This document shows, one piece after another, positions 60,350 to 64,000 of a DNA stretch of 64,000 bases. The stretch is from Okapia johnstoni (taxonomy: Eukaryota; Chordata; Mammalia; Artiodactyla; Giraffidae). Position 1 is the stretch's first letter. Each line of letters opens with the position of its first letter. Location: positions 24,122,001 to 24,186,000 of the forward strand of contig CM044311.1 in assembly GCA_024291935.2 (NCBI GenBank), given 5' to 3'. The notes under the pieces are model-generated. The model did not search any database, had not been told where the DNA came from, and saw nothing but the letters and a program-made list of their open reading frames with translations. The translations under genes and the position numbers were made by a program.

Positions 60350-61560
60350 TTTTATTTTGAAAATGACTCATAAGAAGTTGTAAAATTAATGCAGAGAGTT
60401 CTTGTGTATGCTTTACCCAGATTCCCTCAATGACCCAGATTCCCTTATATAACCATACTATGGTGTTAAAAACAGGAAATGTACAATATAACATAGTTAC
60501 AAATCTTGTTCAGATTCACTAGTTTTTACATGCACATTTTTTGGGTGTATAGTGCTATGTAATTTTATCACATGTATGGGTTTGTGTAAGCATCATCACA
60601 ATCAGAAAGCAAAAACTCTTCCATCACAAAAAAGAAACTCTCTTTTTACTTAGAGGAGGTGTTCCAGCCTCCTCCAAACCCTGTCCATAAGAAACACTCA
60701 TGTTTTCTCTACTGTAGTGATTGTGTAACTTGAATTATAGAAATTAATTCTTATAGTATGTAACCTTTGAGACTGGCTTTTCACTCAGCATAATGACCTC
60801 AAAATTCATCAAAATTGTTGTGAAATCAATAGTCAATTCCCTTTTATGCTGAGTAACAGTTGCATGGGTGTACCACCATTTGTTCTTGCATCACCTGTTA
60901 AAGGACATTTGGGTTGTTTCTAGTTTGGGGCTCATATAAGCCCAAATCTGCTATGAACATGGATACACAGGTTTCTCTATGAATATATGTTTTCATTGTT
61001 CTAGGATAAATATCCATCTGTGTGATAGCTAGGTTGTATGGCAGATGTATGTTATATTTCTTAGGAAATTGTCAAATTGTTTTCCAAAAATGTTTGAGAG
61101 ATCCAATTTCTCACATTCTCACCAGCGCTTGGAACAATCAGTACTTTTTCTTTTTCTTTTTTTATCCCAGCCTTTCTAATAAGTATGTAGTACTATCTCA
61201 GCATAGATTTAATTTGCATTTCCCTAATGGCTAATGAATTAAATATCTTTCCATGTGTTTATTTTCCATCTGCTCTCCTTTTTAATGAAAGTTTCTGTTC
61301 AGCTCCTTTGCATATCTTCTAATTGACTTGTTTACTACTGTTGAGTGTGGAGAGCTCTTTATATATTCTGAATAAAAATCCTTTGATGTATGATTTGTGA
61401 ATATTTTCTCCTATTCTGTGACTTTTCTTTTCATCTAATTAATAAAGTCTTTTGCAGAGTATAAGTTTCTAATTTGCATAATATGCCTCTTATTGATTTT
61501 TTTTCTCCGACCTATGTATATTTTAATTTCCAATCTTGACCACTGTGTGTCCTGAATATG
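60350..61560 (-). mobile_element. old L1 fragment, antisense
   Basis: Reverse-complement L1 3' UTR and ORF2 C-terminal landmarks in order: 'ggcttttcactcagcataat', 'aaaggacatttgggttgttt', 'ctatgaacatggatacacag' and 'ggaaattgtcaaattgtttt'. Heavily diverged; no coding capacity. Confidence 0.72.
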
Positions 61561-63728
61561 GGTAATGTTAAAAGTGTCTCAAACTTATTTTCAGGAACTT
61601 TCTTCTTGTTCTGCTGAGTGAACTTACACTTCATCTTGATGTATGAGAAGTTAGTGTTGTATTATCTTGGAGCTTATAGCATATGTAAAATTAAAATAAT
61701 TTATTTTAAATAACCTGTTATAACAGTCATTAATTCCTAAAATTTCTATCAATGATTGATGGTCAGACTATCTTCTAAGGGCAGGGTAGAGAGTATTTAA
61801 ACTTAATGTGATGATTTCAAATGATAGAACACTGAAGCTCTGTCACACATCATATATGTTTCATACATATATGAGAGATGAAAATTAAGCATATTATACA
61901 CACACACAACTAAGCTACCAGAAGTTTACATGAAGGAATCATAGACATTAAATTCACTGTATATTTAATTACAAAATATATTGTTAAGATCATAACATGT
62001 ATATCAATATCTCCATAACACAATTAAATCTGATAATTTGCCAAAACTATTCCTAAAATTATATATTATCAATGAATGATGGGAACCCCAAACTTCTATT
62101 AAAAATTCTATGATATATTCAGGATTTTCAGTTAATAGCTTTTCATCATCCTTGATAGACACTAATTCATACAAAGTCTATAAGGTCAAATACCTTGAGA
62201 CTTTCTCTTTATGATCTGACACGGCTAGAGTTTAATCCCTTCTTTTTATATCCCATAAATTTAGTGATAAAAATGGAGAAATTACTGTTGAAGATCATCT
62301 CAATGCTTAAATTCTATTTTATGAAAGCATAGAGCCTAAAAAAATTAGATCAGGTGCAGAAAAAATACTCCAAGTACATATTTTATTGACATTAATGCAA
62401 AGGGTAGTAACCAAAACAATCACTGGTTAAACATAACTGTCAATTTATTTAGGAAGTATTTGTAAAATGGTAACAGTAATTTGTCTTCTTGATGAGAGAT
62501 GAGACAGGTTTTTGTTTTTTAACAAATCAACGTGTGACTTTTAACAAGGCAGTTAACCTGTGTCATTCAGATATCTTTCTGTGTGAAATGCTTGTTGATT
62601 GCTACTAGTTTCCAGTCTATCTTCCAGTGACATTTGATGGTTACTTAGCCACGTTAGTAGATATATACACTCATTAAGATATTAGATAATAATTAGAGAT
62701 CTTGTCCTGTTTATTTCAGTAAGCTACTCAGACTATTGCTAGTATTAACCTTGGATAATTTATAAAATATTTATTTCAGAAAAAATAGTGGGAATATTTT
62801 AGTGAATGAGTAAAATTATTTCCTGTTTTTTTCCCATTTATTTCCCCATCCAAGACAAATGAGCTTGAATGACAAAAGAACAGAAATTCAATTGATTTTG
62901 TTGTATTAGAATCTTGACTGAGAGCATTTGATAGTTCAACCAAATTCTTCTGTCAATACCAGTTTTTTATAGCAGTTGATAGTCTAGTAACAATAAAAAT
63001 TTTGCCATAATAACATGATCTTTCACAAGCTGAAAATAAAGCTTCAATGTTTCAGTTCTAAGGAAATAAGTAGTATTCTTGATTGCTTAGTATTTTTCCA
63101 ATTTCACTTCTGAGACTTTACAAGAAAAAAAAAAATCACATTTTAAATTTCATTAGACAAATTGACAATAAGTGGTAACCTTTTTTGAAATCTGCAAGTC
63201 CATATTTGTTTTGTATCAAGATTTTATATATGCATATATATGTTTGTGGACTCTCTGTTCTCTTCTCTTAACATTTATATATCTTCTTTCTAATACGTCA
63301 TTTCGTAATTACTCTGATTTTGCTGCATACTGTGCTGATATAATGCATTATAAATTATACCCAAAGTTGTAATCTAATAACCACACACATTTTTATATTG
63401 GGCCCACAATACAAACATGACTTCATCATGTGCCTCTGGGTCAAGGTCTCTCTTGAGGTTGTAGCCCAGATATTGACTGAACAACAGTGTCAACTGGTTG
63501 CTCAACTTGGGGGAGGATCTATGTCCAAACTTGGTTGTCCTTCACCTCTCACTACCTGAGGCTCCCCACAGAGCTGTCTCATGACATGGCAGCTGTATTT
63601 TCATCTCACAAAGAAAACATCCTGAGGAAGAGAGAAAGAGAGTATACCCAAGACAAAAGCCATAGTCTATATTACCCAGTCTCTAAATTAGCATCACAGT
63701 ATAGCTGCCCTATTCTGTTTATTACATT
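61561..63728. other. unassigned AT-rich DNA
   Basis: About 2.2 kb with no recognised gene or repeat. Short TA and CA runs near 61851-61911 and 63228-63241 are visible. Confidence 0.45.
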
Positions 63729-63905
63729 GGCTGCCCTGAGGGCTCAGTGGTGTAGAACCCACTTGACAATGCAGAAGACATATGTTCGATCCCTGAGTCA
63801 GGAAGCTTCCCTGGAGAAGGATATGACAACCCATTCCAGTATTCTTGCCTGGGAAATCCCATGGACTCATGGGGTCACAAAGAGTCAGACACGACTTAAT
63901 GACTG
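63729..63905 (+). mobile_element. Bov-tA SINE
   Basis: Diverged head ('ctgccctgagggctcagtgg') and BovA body ending 'gacacgacttaatgactgag'. TTTATTA occurs on both sides (about 63718-63724 and 63911-63917). Confidence 0.87.
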
Positions 63906-64000
63906 AGCACATTTATTATATGCAAGTCATTAAATTCAGGAGACACGAGCAGAGTGGATTTCAAAGAGTGAAAAGACCAAGAAATAGACATTACTGAACG

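Overview
The window is nuclear DNA of a ruminant, almost certainly a bovid (cattle, sheep or goat type). It is AT-rich and gene-poor. It is packed with repeats confined to or typical of that group: BovB (RTE) LINEs, Bov-tA and Bov-A2 SINEs, and ruminant ERV LTRs. Older mammalian repeats (L1, MIR, MLT1-type LTRs, an ERVL-like provirus remnant) lie beneath them. No spliced host gene, tRNA, rRNA or CRISPR could be recognised; apart from one retrocopy, the open frames are pieces of transposons.

The one gene-like object is a processed retrocopy of PUM2 (Pumilio RNA-binding protein 2) at 50899-55391. It has a CpG-rich 5' UTR, an 833-codon open frame without introns (51072-53573), about 1.8 kb of 3' UTR, an ATTAAA signal, a poly(A) tract and a perfect 16-bp target-site duplication. 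Compared with recalled full-length PUM2, three internal blocks are cleanly missing, as if copied from an exon-skipped mRNA. The third loss removes the recognition helix of Pumilio repeat 3. A 2-bp insertion at the very end replaces the normal C-terminal tail.

Layout: 1-6588 is mostly unassigned AT-rich DNA with a few SINEs. 6593-9010 is a solo ERV LTR split by a BovB. 10179-18176 holds two antisense BovB fragments, several SINEs and an MLT1-type LTR. 20085-23395 is a 5'-complete BovB facing a second, inverted BovB. 24390-28390 is an antisense ERVL-like remnant with an LTR. 28390-38000 carries SINEs, an internally deleted BovB and a Bov-tA dimer between 68-bp direct repeats. 38020-40470 is an antisense L1 split by a BovB and a SINE. 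44420-45925 is another antisense L1. 50022-59022 is one near full-length BovB broken by three insertions: the PUM2 retrocopy, a solo LTR of the same family as the first, and a BovB/Bov-tA chimera. 60350-61560 is an old antisense L1.

Twelve insertions carry clear target-site duplications, so the order of events can be read in several places. Every BovB reverse-transcriptase active site that could be read is damaged, so none of these copies looks autonomous. The window therefore contains no operon-like or pathway system. Its main biological interest is the PUM2 retrocopy, which could encode a Pumilio protein with altered RNA contacts if it is transcribed.
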